Shown: in pieces, positions 48,748 to 60,295 of the stretch
How the letters are laid out: each line of letters begins with the position of its first letter
Position numbering within the stretch: position 1 is the stretch's first letter
Assembly (NCBI GenBank): GCA_902729315.2
Contig: LR746274.1
Location: forward strand, 1,302,001-1,366,000
Reading direction: 5' to 3'
DNA length: 64,000 bases
From: Spirodela intermedia
Lineage: Eukaryota > Streptophyta > Magnoliopsida > Alismatales > Araceae
Translations under genes and position numbers: made by a program
The notes under the pieces: generated by a model
Seen by the model: only the letters and a program-made list of their open reading frames with translations
Told to the model about the DNA's origin: nothing
Databases searched by the model: none

Positions 48748-50495
48748 TGACGTGACTTAGTCGTTGTATAGTAAATCATGGAAATTTAAAATTTATAAAA
48801 CTAGAAAATAAGAAATTTCAAATATTTAAAAGTATTTTTGAATAAATATATTAATTATAATTCAATAAAACTTTCAAAAAAAGCGGTAATTTTCCAGGTC
48901 GATCACAAAGATGTAATATAATATCTAGTAATTATTCAGAATTTTCTTCAAAGAATACTATTTTTTATGAATTTTATACTATGAAATGAAAAGAAAATAT
49001 ATTTAAAATTCACAAAAAAAGGAAATAAGGGTGCAGACGTCAAGATGACGTCAGCGCACGGCGAACGAGAATCGGGTGAAAATAGAGTTCTCCTCGGCGA
49101 TTCTTACGTAAGCAATTACATATGATTTAATTGATCAAATTAAAGTCTATAAAAGTCGGAAGAATCGTAATCGAATGAAATATATCTTAGTAAATTTAAA
49201 ATCAACAAATTATCACTAAATGAAGCGGAAATTAAGTTGAAAGCAAGAAAATAGAGTTCTGGCGTCGCGGTGGCGATGCGTCAGTGATGCACTGGAATCC
49301 TGAGCGTTCGGGAGGATCATCCTGCAATGTCTACGGCCTTGAAGGCTCTCCTTGGACAAAGATGACGTGGGCAATCTCTAGATCTCATTGCGAAGTCTAG
49401 AGATCAATGAAATGGGTCGTCGAATCATCTTCAGCGGCTATCACCCAGTGGAGAGGAAAAACGATGACTTTGTGGCTCTCCGACGGCTGTCACCCGACGG
49501 AGAGGACTTGGATGGAGGTGGGGTGTGTGTTAGGGAGCTTCATCCTCAGGTTCGTGCAGCAAGAGGAGGCTCTTCATCACTTCCGGTATGCTCTCAAGAG
49601 GTGGCGACTCGTCTCTCGATGGATCGTCCCCTTCCTGATGATGGCTTGTTTGTCGATCAATTGGAGATGCTTTACTCGATGAATTCGTAATCCTTTTATT
49701 ACGAATCGTTCAACAATTTTAGTAACAATGCTCCGTGAATTGCATTGACGATATTTTTGTCGATGATTCAGTGATTTTGGTTGCTTAATCCTTCACCAGC
49801 AATCTGTAGGAAAGTTGCGATAATCAGTTAAAAAATATGAGTTTTGGCTCTGTGAGGATTTGAACCCGTGCCGGTTGCCCACCTGTATGAGAGAGATTGA
49901 CATAAGAACTCTAATACCCTTATAAAATGACATCATCATGGTATCTCTCTGTTATAAATAAGGGGTCTTTTAGGTATTAAAATCTTCAAACCCTTTATGG
50001 GGAAGGTGTGGCGTGGGTTTAGTCCCACATCGCTTGTGCGCTGAAGTTTCAAACGAATATATAGTAATATTATATTTTGAAAGCAAGTCTCTTCTCTCAC
50101 GTGTACGACCACTCCTTGCCCCACAGTCAGTTAGCCATCGGTGACGTGGAAGGGGAGTGGCACACACATGCCCCTATCGGTCCAAGTTGCTTGAGCCCCT
50201 ACTTGCGGCTACTCCCCAACTATGCTTCTGACCCGCTTGTAGGCCTAGCTAGCCGGCGGGTCCCCCCCATTTTATTATATTTTTATTTTTATTTATTTTT
50301 CTTCATTTATCTTAAAAGTAAGATTGTAAAAATCATATTAATTTTTATAAAATCACATAATTACTCAAAAATTCACGTTAATCAACTGAAAACTATTTTT
50401 CACATTTTAACATAAATATAAGTCTATTTATCATGAGTTAAGGCTAAAACTATATTATTTACTAATTATTAACTCATGATAATGAAGACTTATCA
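48748..50495 (-). mobile_element. Family A solo LTR, copy 3
   Basis: A 1748-bp unit in reverse orientation (TGACGTGACTTAG...GACTTATCA), flanked by GAGAC (48743-48747) and AAGAC (50496-50500), a 5-bp target duplication with one change. It sits inside the reverse transcriptase of the copia element. It has the best-preserved U6-like module of the window and a 100-codon open frame (49388-49690, plus) shared with copies 2 and 4. Confidence 0.85.
50022..50273 (+). ncRNA. Candidate Pol III transcription unit in family A copy 3
   Basis: GTCCCACATCG (50022-50032, perfect USE), exactly 25 nt, TATATA (50058-50063). With a start about 23-25 nt further on (near 50086) the RNA would be about 188 nt, ending at the first T4 (50270-50273). 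It contains CCACTCC (about 50109) and GGAGTGG (about 50154), able to pair, and a perfect 7-bp stem at the 3' end (50230-50236 with 50256-50262). This is U6-promoter architecture; expression is not shown. Confidence 0.42.
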
Positions 50496-53400
50496 AAGAC
50501 TAGGCCTAATTGACGACGAGAGAGGAGCACGTAGATAGATTTAAGGTGGACCACAAGAGAGAACATCTCAGTGTAGTTGATCCCATATGCCTACGTGAAG
50601 CCCCGAGCAACTAGACAAGCTTTGTGATGAGTAATGAAGCCATTCAGGTGATACTTGATGGTAAACACCAACTTGCACGTCACAATATTGGCATCGGTCG
50701 AGTGTGGAACCAAATCCTAAGTCCCTCGAGTGACTAATGCAGCTACCTCTAAATCCATGGTCGCCTTCCATGTAAGTACCTATGCAACCTCAACATATGA
50801 CCATGGAAGAGACTTAGAGGTCATAGAGAGGGCAAAGGCACGAAAAGAGAGAGAAAGGCGGTCATAGGAGAGAAATTTGGAGATAGGTTGGTGGGTGCAA
50901 GCAGGTGTACCTTTGCTAAGGACAATAGAGAGATGAAAGTCATTAGGTGGAGTAGCGACTGAAGGCGTGGAGGGGATTGTACGAGAGGAAGACGAAGATA
51001 CTACATCTGGAACATGAGGAGCCATGGGTAACATGGGCTGAAGAGAGGCGGGCATGGGTAACGACTCCAAAGAGAGTGGACAGGAAGGAAGAGAAGAGTG
51101 AGGGTCTGCAAGAACCACCAAGGGAGGGAACCCAAGTGGAGGAGACATAGCAGCCTGAGGAAGAGGAGTCAAAATAAGGGAGAAGAAAAGAGACTCCTCA
51201 TAGAAAGTGATATTGGCTGAGGTCACATAGCGACGGGTATCGAGAAAGTAGACCCAATAATCTTTTTGTGTGCGAGAGTACCTGACAAAGATCCTTTTAA
51301 GAGCACGAGGGGCAAGTTTAGAAAGAGAAGGAGAGGAATCCTAGACGAAGGTGGTGCATCCAAAGACCTGAGAGGGAAGAGAAAAAAGAGAAAAATTAGG
51401 AATTAAGCGATAGAGAGGAATGACCTCCCCAAGAGGAGGGGAGGGAAGTCGATTATGGAGGTAAGTGGTAGTTAGAAGGGCGTCAACCCAGAGATAGTGG
51501 GGGACATTCATTTTAAGAAGAAGTGTGTGAGTGATGTCAAGAAGCTGGTGATGTTTGTGCTCAACAACACCATTTTACTGTAAAGTGTGAGGATATGTGG
51601 TATGGTGGAGGATGCCACAATCATCGTAGAAGGTGCAAAGAGATGTTTAGACAAACTCAAGAGTGTTATCAGTATGAAGAATGTTGGATGTAGTTGTGTA
51701 TTGCATGATAACTTCGATAATGAAGGTAACCACGGTGACGACCTTAGAGTGATTGTAGAGGAGGTAGACTCAACTCACACGAGTATAGTCATCAACAAAA
51801 ATAATATAATAGTGATGGCTCGAGATGGAGGAAGTACGAGATGGACCCCATACATCGCAATGAAAAAGGTCAAAAGGAGCAGAAGAGGGGATGCCATCAT
51901 GACTTGGATAAAAAGCACGGTGATGTTTGCCCAACTAACAAGAGTCGCACACAAACTTAGAGAGAGAAAGCCACAATATTTTTTTTTGTAATTTAGAGAA
52001 ACAAAGATGGCCTAAATGACAATGTCACAAAAGAGAAGAAGTAGTCGTAGAGACGACAAAAAGGGCCCAAAGGCCAGATAAGGGTTCGTTAGAAACGACC
52101 CATAGACACCCCGCCCGTTTTCACGGTCCAAATCAATCCTCTATTTGGTATGCAGATCCTGGAAGGTACAATGGAAGGGAAAGAATGTGATTATACAAAG
52201 GAAGGCATAGGTAATAGCACTGATAGAAAGAAGGTTAAAAGAAAAAATAGAAACATAGAGAACTTGGGTAAGGTGAAGGGAGTGAGAAGTCGAGGTGGCA
52301 CCATGACCTTTGATTGGACAAGTCTAGCTATCGACAATGGTAACAGGGGGATGGGTCAGGATAAACTAATAGAAGGAGAGAATGGTAGGGATATCGATCA
52401 TGTGGGTGGAGGCCCCGAATCAATAGTCCATGGCGTCGAAGAAGAAGCAAGGAGAGTGTGTATACTTGACATGGAGGAGCCTGAAAGCGAGGCAAGACTA
52501 ACAAAGGTGGAAGTGTTGATACCATTAGTGCGACAAAGGATGTCATACTTTGCAAGCATCAAGGTCATGTGGAGGGTAGGAGTTGGAACATGAAATGGAG
52601 CGAGAGAAGTTATTGTTGGCTATGCGGAAGTAGGCTTATTGAACTGCTTCCAACATTTAGTAGCCAAATGATTTTGCTTCTCACAATAGGGACATAGAGG
52701 AAAGGTTTTGCACCTATGTCTACAAGGAGTATGACCACTGTTAGGGTAGGAAGGAGGGGTATCATCTCGAGCCTATAGAGTAGCAACGACAAGAGCCGAA
52801 AGAGTAGAGGTGCTGCTTGAAGAAGAGGAAGAGGAGTGGACGAGCGTACTAGTGGTGACCCAAGGGCTACTGAGAAGATGGAGGCGAGATCAGGCATGCG
52901 ATCCCCAGAGAGAACAACCCTTCAGATCTAAGATGTGAGGGACAGATGAAGTCGATTGAGATAAACCTTAGCATAAAACTCTTGACGATAATGTTGGAGG
53001 GTTAGGAGGTCAGTAGTAGGGGGCTGATAGATATCAACCTCTTGGATGAGGGTTTGGAGGCAATCGTAGTAGGCGTGAAGAGAGAAATTGTCTTGTTTGC
53101 AAGAGAGAAGAGACTCGATGATGTCCAGAACTTGACTGATGTTTGTCTAATTGACGTACATGATCTCCATAGTGAGCCATAGGAGACGGACCGAGGTGAT
53201 GCGCGCTAGTGGCTCGATAATGCTGGGCTCAATGCTTTGAAGCATCTATGTGATGACGGCCGAGTTGAGCTGCGATCATGTCACATATGAGGGGTCCCGA
53301 AGGCTTGGTGGGCCCTCTGAGAGGTGATAGAGGAGGCTAGGTGAGATCTAAAGAAGAACTCGAAGTCAGATGCCCACGACGCATAACTATGACCATTGAA

Positions 53401-53539
53401 GATGTATGCCGATTGAGTAAGTTGTGTCATGATGGAGTGGCGAGCCGAAGGAACTACTAGAAAAGAGAGAACACTAGCTGGAAGAAGCTCAGAGGGTTCG
53501 GAGGCATGTGACAGAGGGGGGTGAGACGATGCCATGAGG

Positions 53540-54480
53540 TCAGCGGGTCTGGGCCAGAGGGGCAGGTGGTGGGGTGAGCAGGTTGGGGCTCAACAGGCCG
53601 GTCTGGAGGGGCATGCAGAGCCATAGGAGCAGGTAGAGCTGGCTGGGGTCAGCTGGGGCCAACTAGGCTGCGCTGGGCCTACGGATCCACGCAGGGCCAG
53701 CAGGCCCAGTTGGGCCGGTCCCGAGTGGGCTGGTCTGGAAGAAAACTGTCGGCTGGCTCGCCAAGAGAAAGGTGAAACCCTAGTCGTTGCGGCCGGATGG
53801 CAATGGCACCCGCAACAGTGACGACGAGGGCTGGTGCGCAATGGCAAGGGAGCAACGGCAAAGGCGCGACAGCAAGGGCGCGACAAGGAGGAGGGACCTT
53901 GATGGTGGCGGCAACACCCTCGACACTTGAGAACAACGATGCCCATAATGGTGCGACAGCGAGGGCGTGGCGGCAAGGAGGGGCCTCGATGACAACGGCG
54001 ACAGTGGAGACCTCAAAGAAGAGGAGGAGAGCAATGGCATCAGCGAGGGGTGATGGCGGCGAGGAGGGTGGCACTGAAAGGAGAGGGAGAGTGACGGCAA
54101 AGATGATGATGCCGGAAGGAGAAGGAGAGCAACAGGAGAGATGACGACGTCGGAAGAGGGAAGAGCGGCGACACTAAAGAGCTGCCTGAGGAGGGAAGAG
54201 GCCGGTGAGGAGGAGAGCGGCACGCTGGAGATGAGCGGCACAACAGAGAGGAGGAGGATAGTGTGCACTTATCGTTCTGTTTAAATGCACACTATCTAAT
54301 AATATTTATAACTAAGACTTAATAAAATACTAGTATAGAAGTAAGTCTCAGGTCAAATATAGGGAGATTGATTAATCTGTTGTGAAAACTATTTAATTTA
54401 TATATAAAGTGATTTTAATATTTTATTAATATTGAACAGAAATAATAAAATAGAAGGGTGAGGTGAGAAGAATAAAAGAA
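53540..54480. other. GC-rich low-complexity sequence upstream of the copia gag
   Basis: Rich in CGG/GGC and GA-type words, with overlapping open frames on both strands typical of composition bias. It probably includes leader or LTR sequence of the copia element, but its ends could not be set. Confidence 0.4.
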
Positions 54481-54487
54481 GGGAACT

Positions 54488-56545
54488 TGATGGTGAGTGG
54501 GACTTGTCTCCATCAATTCAAGAGACACCGTCAGTTTGAGTTCAGCCTGATCGACGCGCGAAGACAAAGGAGCCTGGTTTCGTTACATGGCTTAGCCCTT
54601 CAGGACGAAGACATTCCACCTCCACGACGACGACGAGCTCGAGCTCACCCTTATCTTTCTTGGTATTTTCAAGTTGACTTGTTGGGCCTCATGTTTGTGT
54701 GTTAACGGGCCCAATTCTATATGTGTGTGTTGTTGTTTGCGTCTCCCTTTCTTTAGGGTTTTTTATTGGGTCTCTCTTTTGAGGCCCAATTAAAACCCTA
54801 AGGGGGGGGACCTATGTGTCTTTCCTTTTGGGCCTCTTTTGTGGCTTATTTGGGTCTTCATTTGAGGCCCACTTAAGCACCGTAAGAGGGCCCTCCTCTT
54901 TCTCCTTTTAGGGGAGCTTATTGGGTCTCTCTTTAAGAGGCCCAATAAGCCCCTTTGTAGCCTTTGTGGCTTATGGGCTTGAGGGCCTCAAGTGGGCCCA
55001 CCTCCCCTTAGCCCACTTATGGGTCCTATATAAGGGGAGGTAGGACCCCCCCTCAAGAGAGCGCCGTAATATTTTTTGTGAGAAATTATTGTTGTGAGTT
55101 ATCTTCCTCGTGACCTAGGTTAGGGAGGGAAGGAGGGAGAGGAAGGCCGTTGATACCTTGAGGACTTCGTTCACCGTGACGCTGCTGCCGGAGAAGTTCC
55201 GCCGCCGCCGGAGACCACGGCCGCCGCCGGACATCTCCCTTGCCGCCCGTGAGATCGCCGCCGTCACCGGACGAAATGGTCGCGGTTGCCGCTGCAACCG
55301 CCGCCGCCTCTGCTGGAACCCCGTCACACCGTCGTGACGAAAGGGGCTCGCTTCGCCTCCTTACGAGCCGTCGCCGAGCACTCCGCCGGAGTCTCTCGAC
55401 TCCTGGTTTGACTGCCACCTCTTCCTCCGGAACTCCACCATAAACTCGCCGGAGCCGTCATCTGTCGCTCCGCCTTGTCGCTGGCCGTTCGCCGACGAAC
55501 GCCTACCTGTCGCCGACGTCGGGAGAGACCCTGCCGCCGTGCCGACGAGCCAGAACCAGTCCAAGCTCCTCACAGGCCCTCGCCGGAGTTTCCCGAGGCT
55601 CCACCGCCGTCGCGCCGTTTCCGGCGCCGCTTAGACCAGGAGAGCTCAACCCTCCCTAGTATCGTCGGCCGGATCGTCTCCTTCCTCTGCTCCGCTTCTC
55701 GGTGCCACCAGAGAGGGCCGATCCTTCCGGCGACGGTTGGGTTTCCGCCCAACCGTTGACGCTCGGCATTCCCGCCGAAGCGCCGCTGACGCTTGGCATT
55801 CCCGCCGAAGCGCCGCCGCCGCGCGCGCCCGCTAGCGTGCCCTTAGGCCCACCTGCAGGCCCACGCCCGCTAGCGTGCCCTTCGGCCCACCATCGGGCCC
55901 ACGCCCGCTAGCATGCCCTTCGGCCCACCATCGGGCCCACGCCCGCTAGCATGCCCTTCGGCCCACAGCGGGCCCATGCCCGTGCCGACCGTGCCACGCC
56001 TTACGACGATGACTTCTGCGACTCTCGACCAGGACCGACCGTCGACGCTGAGCATCGCTCTTCACCAGACGTCTCTGCCTTCGTCGAATCTCCGCTCCGT
56101 CACGACCCACTGGGCTACGCAGCCCCGAAGGTTAGCTCCGTACCCCTTCCTCTTAAGTTTAATTATCTCTCGAAGGGTTTTCTCGACTCGTCTCCACCGC
56201 CATCAGGAGAACGTAGACAGGATAGGACAGTTACCGGATTGTGACTTCCGACGCTGCGCCATATTCGTCACCATTCGTGAGCTGCAGCCCTAGGCTACCT
56301 CACGACGACTGTTCCGCTGTCTGTCTGGACGTGGACCGAGAGGGCTTCACACTTAGCATCGTCGAGTGTTTCCCCGGGTTGTCCTGGGCTGATAGTGCAT
56401 ATTGTTACGCCTGCTTATACTTAGGTTACGTGGTCAGACCTAGAGTCTAGGGTCCATACATCCTGATCGGATCAGTCCAACTGTCCCATCCCAGGTCTTG
56501 AGTTTCATTGATCAGGTACAAGGGTTCTCGCCCCGTCTTGCATCA
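54488..56545 (-). mobile_element. Family B solo LTR, copy 2
   Basis: A 2058-bp unit in reverse orientation (TGATGGTGAGTGGG...GTCTTGCATCA), flanked by the perfect 5-bp duplication GAACT (54483-54487 and 56546-56550). It is closely similar to copy 1 along its length; a 70-codon open frame (55573-55361) matches 42990-43202 of copy 1 almost residue for residue. It differs mainly in its minisatellites. Confidence 0.88.
55827..55978. repeat. 38-bp minisatellite in family B copy 2
   Basis: Four tandem units reading GCCCGCTAGCRTGCCCTTCG followed by GCCCACCATCGGGCCCAC, the first and last imperfect. Family B copy 1 has a single equivalent near 42550-42590. Two 30-bp units of the other minisatellite lie just before it (about 55757-55816). 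Confidence 0.85.
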
Positions 56546-56587
56546 GAACTAGAGAAAAGAAAGGAAGAAAAGAGAGAAAGAAGAGAG

Positions 56588-56925
56588 AACTCTCACGAGA
56601 GAGAGAAGGGATGAGATCTCTCGTGAAAGGAAGAGAAAGAGAGAGGAGGAGAGAGCTCTCATGAGAGAGAGAAGGGATGAGATCTCTCGCGAAAGGAAGA
56701 GAAAGAGAGAGGAAGAGAGAAAGCTCTCACGAGAGAGAGAAGGGATGAGATCTCTTGTGAAAGGAAGAGAAAGAGAGAGGAGGAGAGAAAGCTTTCATGA
56801 GAAAGAGAAGGGATGAGATCTCTCGCGAAAGGGAGAGAAAGAGAGAAGAGGAGAGAAAACTCTGATGAGAGAGAGAAGGGATGAGATCTCTCGCGAAAGG
56901 GAGAGAAAGAGATGGAGATTGATTG
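56588..56925. repeat. GA-rich minisatellite with 66-75 bp units
   Basis: Five tandem units, each containing CTCTCAYGAGAGAGAGAAGG, then GATGAGATCTCTCGYGAAAG and a GA-rich tail. Units hold the palindrome GAGATCTC and a CTCTCATGAGAG inverted repeat, so each could fold. It starts about 40 bp past the target duplication of family B copy 2. Confidence 0.85.
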
Positions 56926-56929
56926 AGAG

Positions 56930-58180
56930 AGAGGGAGAGAAAGGGATAGATCTCATGAGAGACAAAGAGAGAAAAGAAGTCTCATGAGAGAGGGAGAGAG
57001 AGAAATAAGACGAGAAATAAAGAAAGAGAGAAGTACAGTCAACCCATTTTCTCAGACGAATGTGTGCTCGAAGATTCACACACATGACATGAAGCCAGTC
57101 ATGAATGTCTTCAATTTGTTTTAATTATTAAATGCTCATTAATCAACCTTTAATCTCAGTGATTTCGCATTTGAAAATAGAAAAAATACTCGTTATTTGC
57201 ATAACATTGAGAACATGAATAGGTCGAGATTTGATTGCAAAAATCAATAGAAATAAGTTTGAAACAATCTTAGCTTAATCTCAGACGAGTTTCGGAGGAT
57301 TTTAAAGAAGAACAAAGATCATTCATAAAGTTTTGAATTAGTTCTACTCATTTCAATTGAAATGTGCATAAAACGGAAAGAATTTGTCATAAATTGTAAA
57401 TAAATGACAGAAACTGGTAAGTAAATGCTGAAAATATGAAATAAATCATTGCCCACGTTTAGTCTGCCTCTTGGGCAATTGGAGACACTAGTGTGGTGGC
57501 TTGTTTTCGTCCGGATGTGAGACATCACGTTGGAAGTCATAGAAGTATTGTCTAGAAGTGCTATGCCGCTTGCCGAAGAGATCCGTTGAAAGAGGGGTTG
57601 ACCACACTATCACTATCGTCTGGGGGGAGAAGGGAAGAGCTGACCACTCGTTAGAGGCCTTGAGTGTGGTCAAGGGAGGAAGGAAGAAGCTTGCCGATCG
57701 TTGGAGACGTCGATCGCACAAAAGGAGAGAAGAATGTATTGCATATTTGTGATCGCCGTCGGGATTTTAAAGATAATCGATAATATCTATTTTACTAGAT
57801 AATAATTGATTATTGTCTTTATGTCCCTCATAGTGATATGTGTAAAGACTTAAGTTCTTGGTATCGTGTCGCTTTGACAGTTGCTGGATCAGATGAGCTT
57901 GGAACGTGGCACACTAAGCGACGTAGGATCAACCCACCGCAAACCGCTACCGATCGAGAACTTAAGTTCTAATACTATGGCACCTCCATAGTCGTCGGAT
58001 CATCTTTTAAGGCCACATGTATGCTGAGTGGCATCGGATTCACGAACTGCCAATGGACTGTTTTATGCATCTGGTATCATGACGGTTTGCAGCCGCAGGA
58101 TCAAGTTAATTGGATGACATGGCTCTCTACATATTGCTGGATCACACCGTACTCCAAATGACTACGTTGAAACAGACGAA
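56930..58180. other. Non-genic DNA
   Basis: No gene recognised. A perfect 14-bp palindrome AGAACTTAAGTTCT occurs at 57957-57970, with a partial copy near 57849. The 64- to 77-codon open frames around 57490-57750 have no family motif. Confidence 0.45.
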
Positions 58181-58188
58181 AACGTTTA

Positions 58189-58457
58189 GTCCCACATTGG
58201 AAATATTTTGGAAAGAAAATAAGGCAATAAGGTGGTCACCCCTTGTACGAGTACGCATGTACATGTGCTCGTTACCCCATGACTGGTTGGCCATCGGGAT
58301 GTGGAAGGGGAGCAATGCACACATGTGCGGAGTGAGGTCTTTGTCACTCGAGCCCAGCTTGTGACACCCCTGGTCTGGGTCTACCCACTCGGCTGCTGTC
58401 CACCCTTCAGGTTAGTTGTCAAGTGCCGGCTTTCTAGCAAGTAGAAGATTTTTTTTT
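58189..58457 (+). other. Diverged relative of the family A promoter/RNA module
   Basis: GTCCCACATTG (58189-58199, 10 of 11 to the USE) is followed by sequence alignable to the family A candidate RNA, e.g. CATGACTGGTTGGCCATCGG and GTGGAAGGGGAG, then CACTCGAGCCC and finally a T9 run at 58449-58457. The 25-nt-spaced TATATA is absent. It lies outside the recognisable family A copies and may be part of a related LTR. Confidence 0.45.
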
Positions 58458-58634
58458 ATATTTTTATATTTTTATTTTAATAATAAAAAATTACACTAAG
58501 TATTTTAACTTCAGACTTTTAAAATTAACAATATATCTTATATTTATTTTGAAAATTTAAAAAATAAAATAAAATAATAAAACTAATTAAAACACATAAA
58601 TCTAACTTTAATAGAAAACGATGAAGGATACCTA

Positions 58635-58794
58635 GGGCTCTGATACCATGTTGACACGAGAGAGAAAAACCTTAGAATTCATGTAGTCTCAAAAGATATA
58701 ATACATGACTCCTATAAAGGAGAGAGGAAAGATGAGAGAGAGAGATAGATAATGGGCCCTAGTGGGCTAGAAGTTTGATACCAGTATCACACAA
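58635..58794 (-). mobile_element. Short LTR with adjacent tRNA-Met primer-binding site (copia-type)
   Basis: On the minus strand TGGTATCAGAGCC (58647-58635) matches the initiator-tRNA-Met primer-binding site used by many plant copia elements. Directly before it lies a candidate 147-bp LTR (58648-58794) with inverted ends TGTTG/CAACA. The body on the minus side is AT-rich and leads toward the copia gag 5 kb away, but the link is unproven. No second LTR copy was seen. Confidence 0.5.
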
Positions 58795-60295
58795 CATCTA
58801 ATATGACTTTTAAAAGAAGACTAAACCCATTAATGAGATGTTTCAATAAAATGTTGGCTCAATTAGCTTTGGTTGACAAAAAATATTTTAATGATGATTG
58901 ATGTGATCTAATGATTTTATAATAATCATGTAAATTTAAATATTTATAAAATTATAAAATACTAATTTTTAGAGTTTTAGAAATATTTCATAAAAAAATC
59001 AATTATAATTAGATAAGAGGTTTCAAAAATAGTGAAAACTTTTTAAGTGGATCACAAGGATGCCATATAATATCAGGAAATATTTTTAGATTTTTTTTTT
59101 GTAAATAATATTTTTTTATAATTTTAAGACTAAATAATAAAGATATAATATATTTAATATTCATGAAAAAGGGAAATAAGGGTGTGTATATCAAGATGAT
59201 GTCACCAGGTAGACTAAACAAAGTTATGCCTATTGATTCTTATGTAAGTAATTACACACAATTTAATTGATAAAATTAATATTTGTAAAACTCAAAAGAA
59301 TTGTATTTGAATGAAGAAGGTTTTTAAAATTTGAAATCACATTAGTTATGATTAGATTAAACAAAAACTAAGTTTAAAGTAAGAAAGATAGAGTTCTGAC
59401 CTCGTGACAAAGATCGACAAAATTCTATATGTTTGGGAGGATTATCATAAAATATACATGGCCTCAAAGGCTCTCATTGGACAAGGATGACATGGTCAAT
59501 ATCTAGATCTTCTTTTGAAGTCTAGGAATCTAAGGTGGGTTGATGAATCATTTTCGACGCCTGTCACCTAATGGAGTGAAAAAATGATGACTTTACAATC
59601 TCCAACGGCTTTTACTAGACGGAGATAAACTAAATGAAGATGGAGTGCATCTTAGGAAGTTTTATCTTCAGATTTGTATAGTAAGAGCAGACTCTTCATC
59701 ACATCTGATACGCTCTTAGGAGGTGGCAACTTGTCTATTGGTAAATTGTCCTCTTTCTGACAATAGCTTGTTCATTGATCAATTAGAGATAATTTACTTG
59801 ATAGATTTCATAATCTATTTATTTAGAATCATTCAGTAATTTTGGCAATGATGTTTCACGAATCACGTTGACGACATTCACATCGATGATTGAGCGATTT
59901 AAGTAGCTTAATCATTAATGACAATCTATAGGAAAATTATGATTTAATTAGATAAAAATATGAGTTTTGGCTTTGGTGAGATTCGAACCTTCACTAGTTG
60001 TCCACTTGCATGAGAGAGAGTGAAATAAGTATATGAATACCTTTATAAAGTGATGTCATAAAGGTGTATTCTTCTTATAAATATTAAAATTATTGAAAAC
60101 CTTTCAGAAAGTTGTGATGGTGATTTAGTTCTGCATCAATGATTTTCTGAGTTTTGAGACAAAGGTATCGCCTCTCTCTTGTGTGTATACAACTACTCCT
60201 TGCTTCATGCCTAATTGGCCACTAATGATATGAAAGGGGAGTGACATAGACGTGTACCCTATTAGTCTTGAGCTGTTTGAGTCCTTGATAAGTCT

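Larger units (their letters stand above)
47600..53535 (-). mobile_element. Degenerate Ty1/copia retrotransposon, interrupted by family A copy 3
   Basis: Read on the minus strand in the correct order. A gag start includes AYIFNGHSYASWASDFEFFF (53433-53281). The zinc knuckle CPYCEKQNHLATKC (C-x2-C-x4-H-x4-C) is near 52695-52655. The integrase core has CQLGKHHRAFYPSHDGIP and then FHCDVWGPSR with its first catalytic Asp (51960-51830), and NGVVEHKHHQLLDITHTLLL near 51570-51500. Reverse transcriptase starts near 50760 and resumes after the inserted LTR, with the YVDDIL box near 48480. RNase H is at 47892-47690. Stops and frameshifts are frequent, for example TAA before NGVVEHK and stops near 48630 and 48595, so it is inactive. 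The insertion at 48748-50495 splits reverse transcriptase. Confidence 0.9.

Noticed and set aside
57957-57970. 14-bp palindrome AGAACTTAAGTTCT as a regulatory site
   Set aside because: It is AT-rich, in non-genic DNA, with no gene nearby; chance or old repeat debris is enough.
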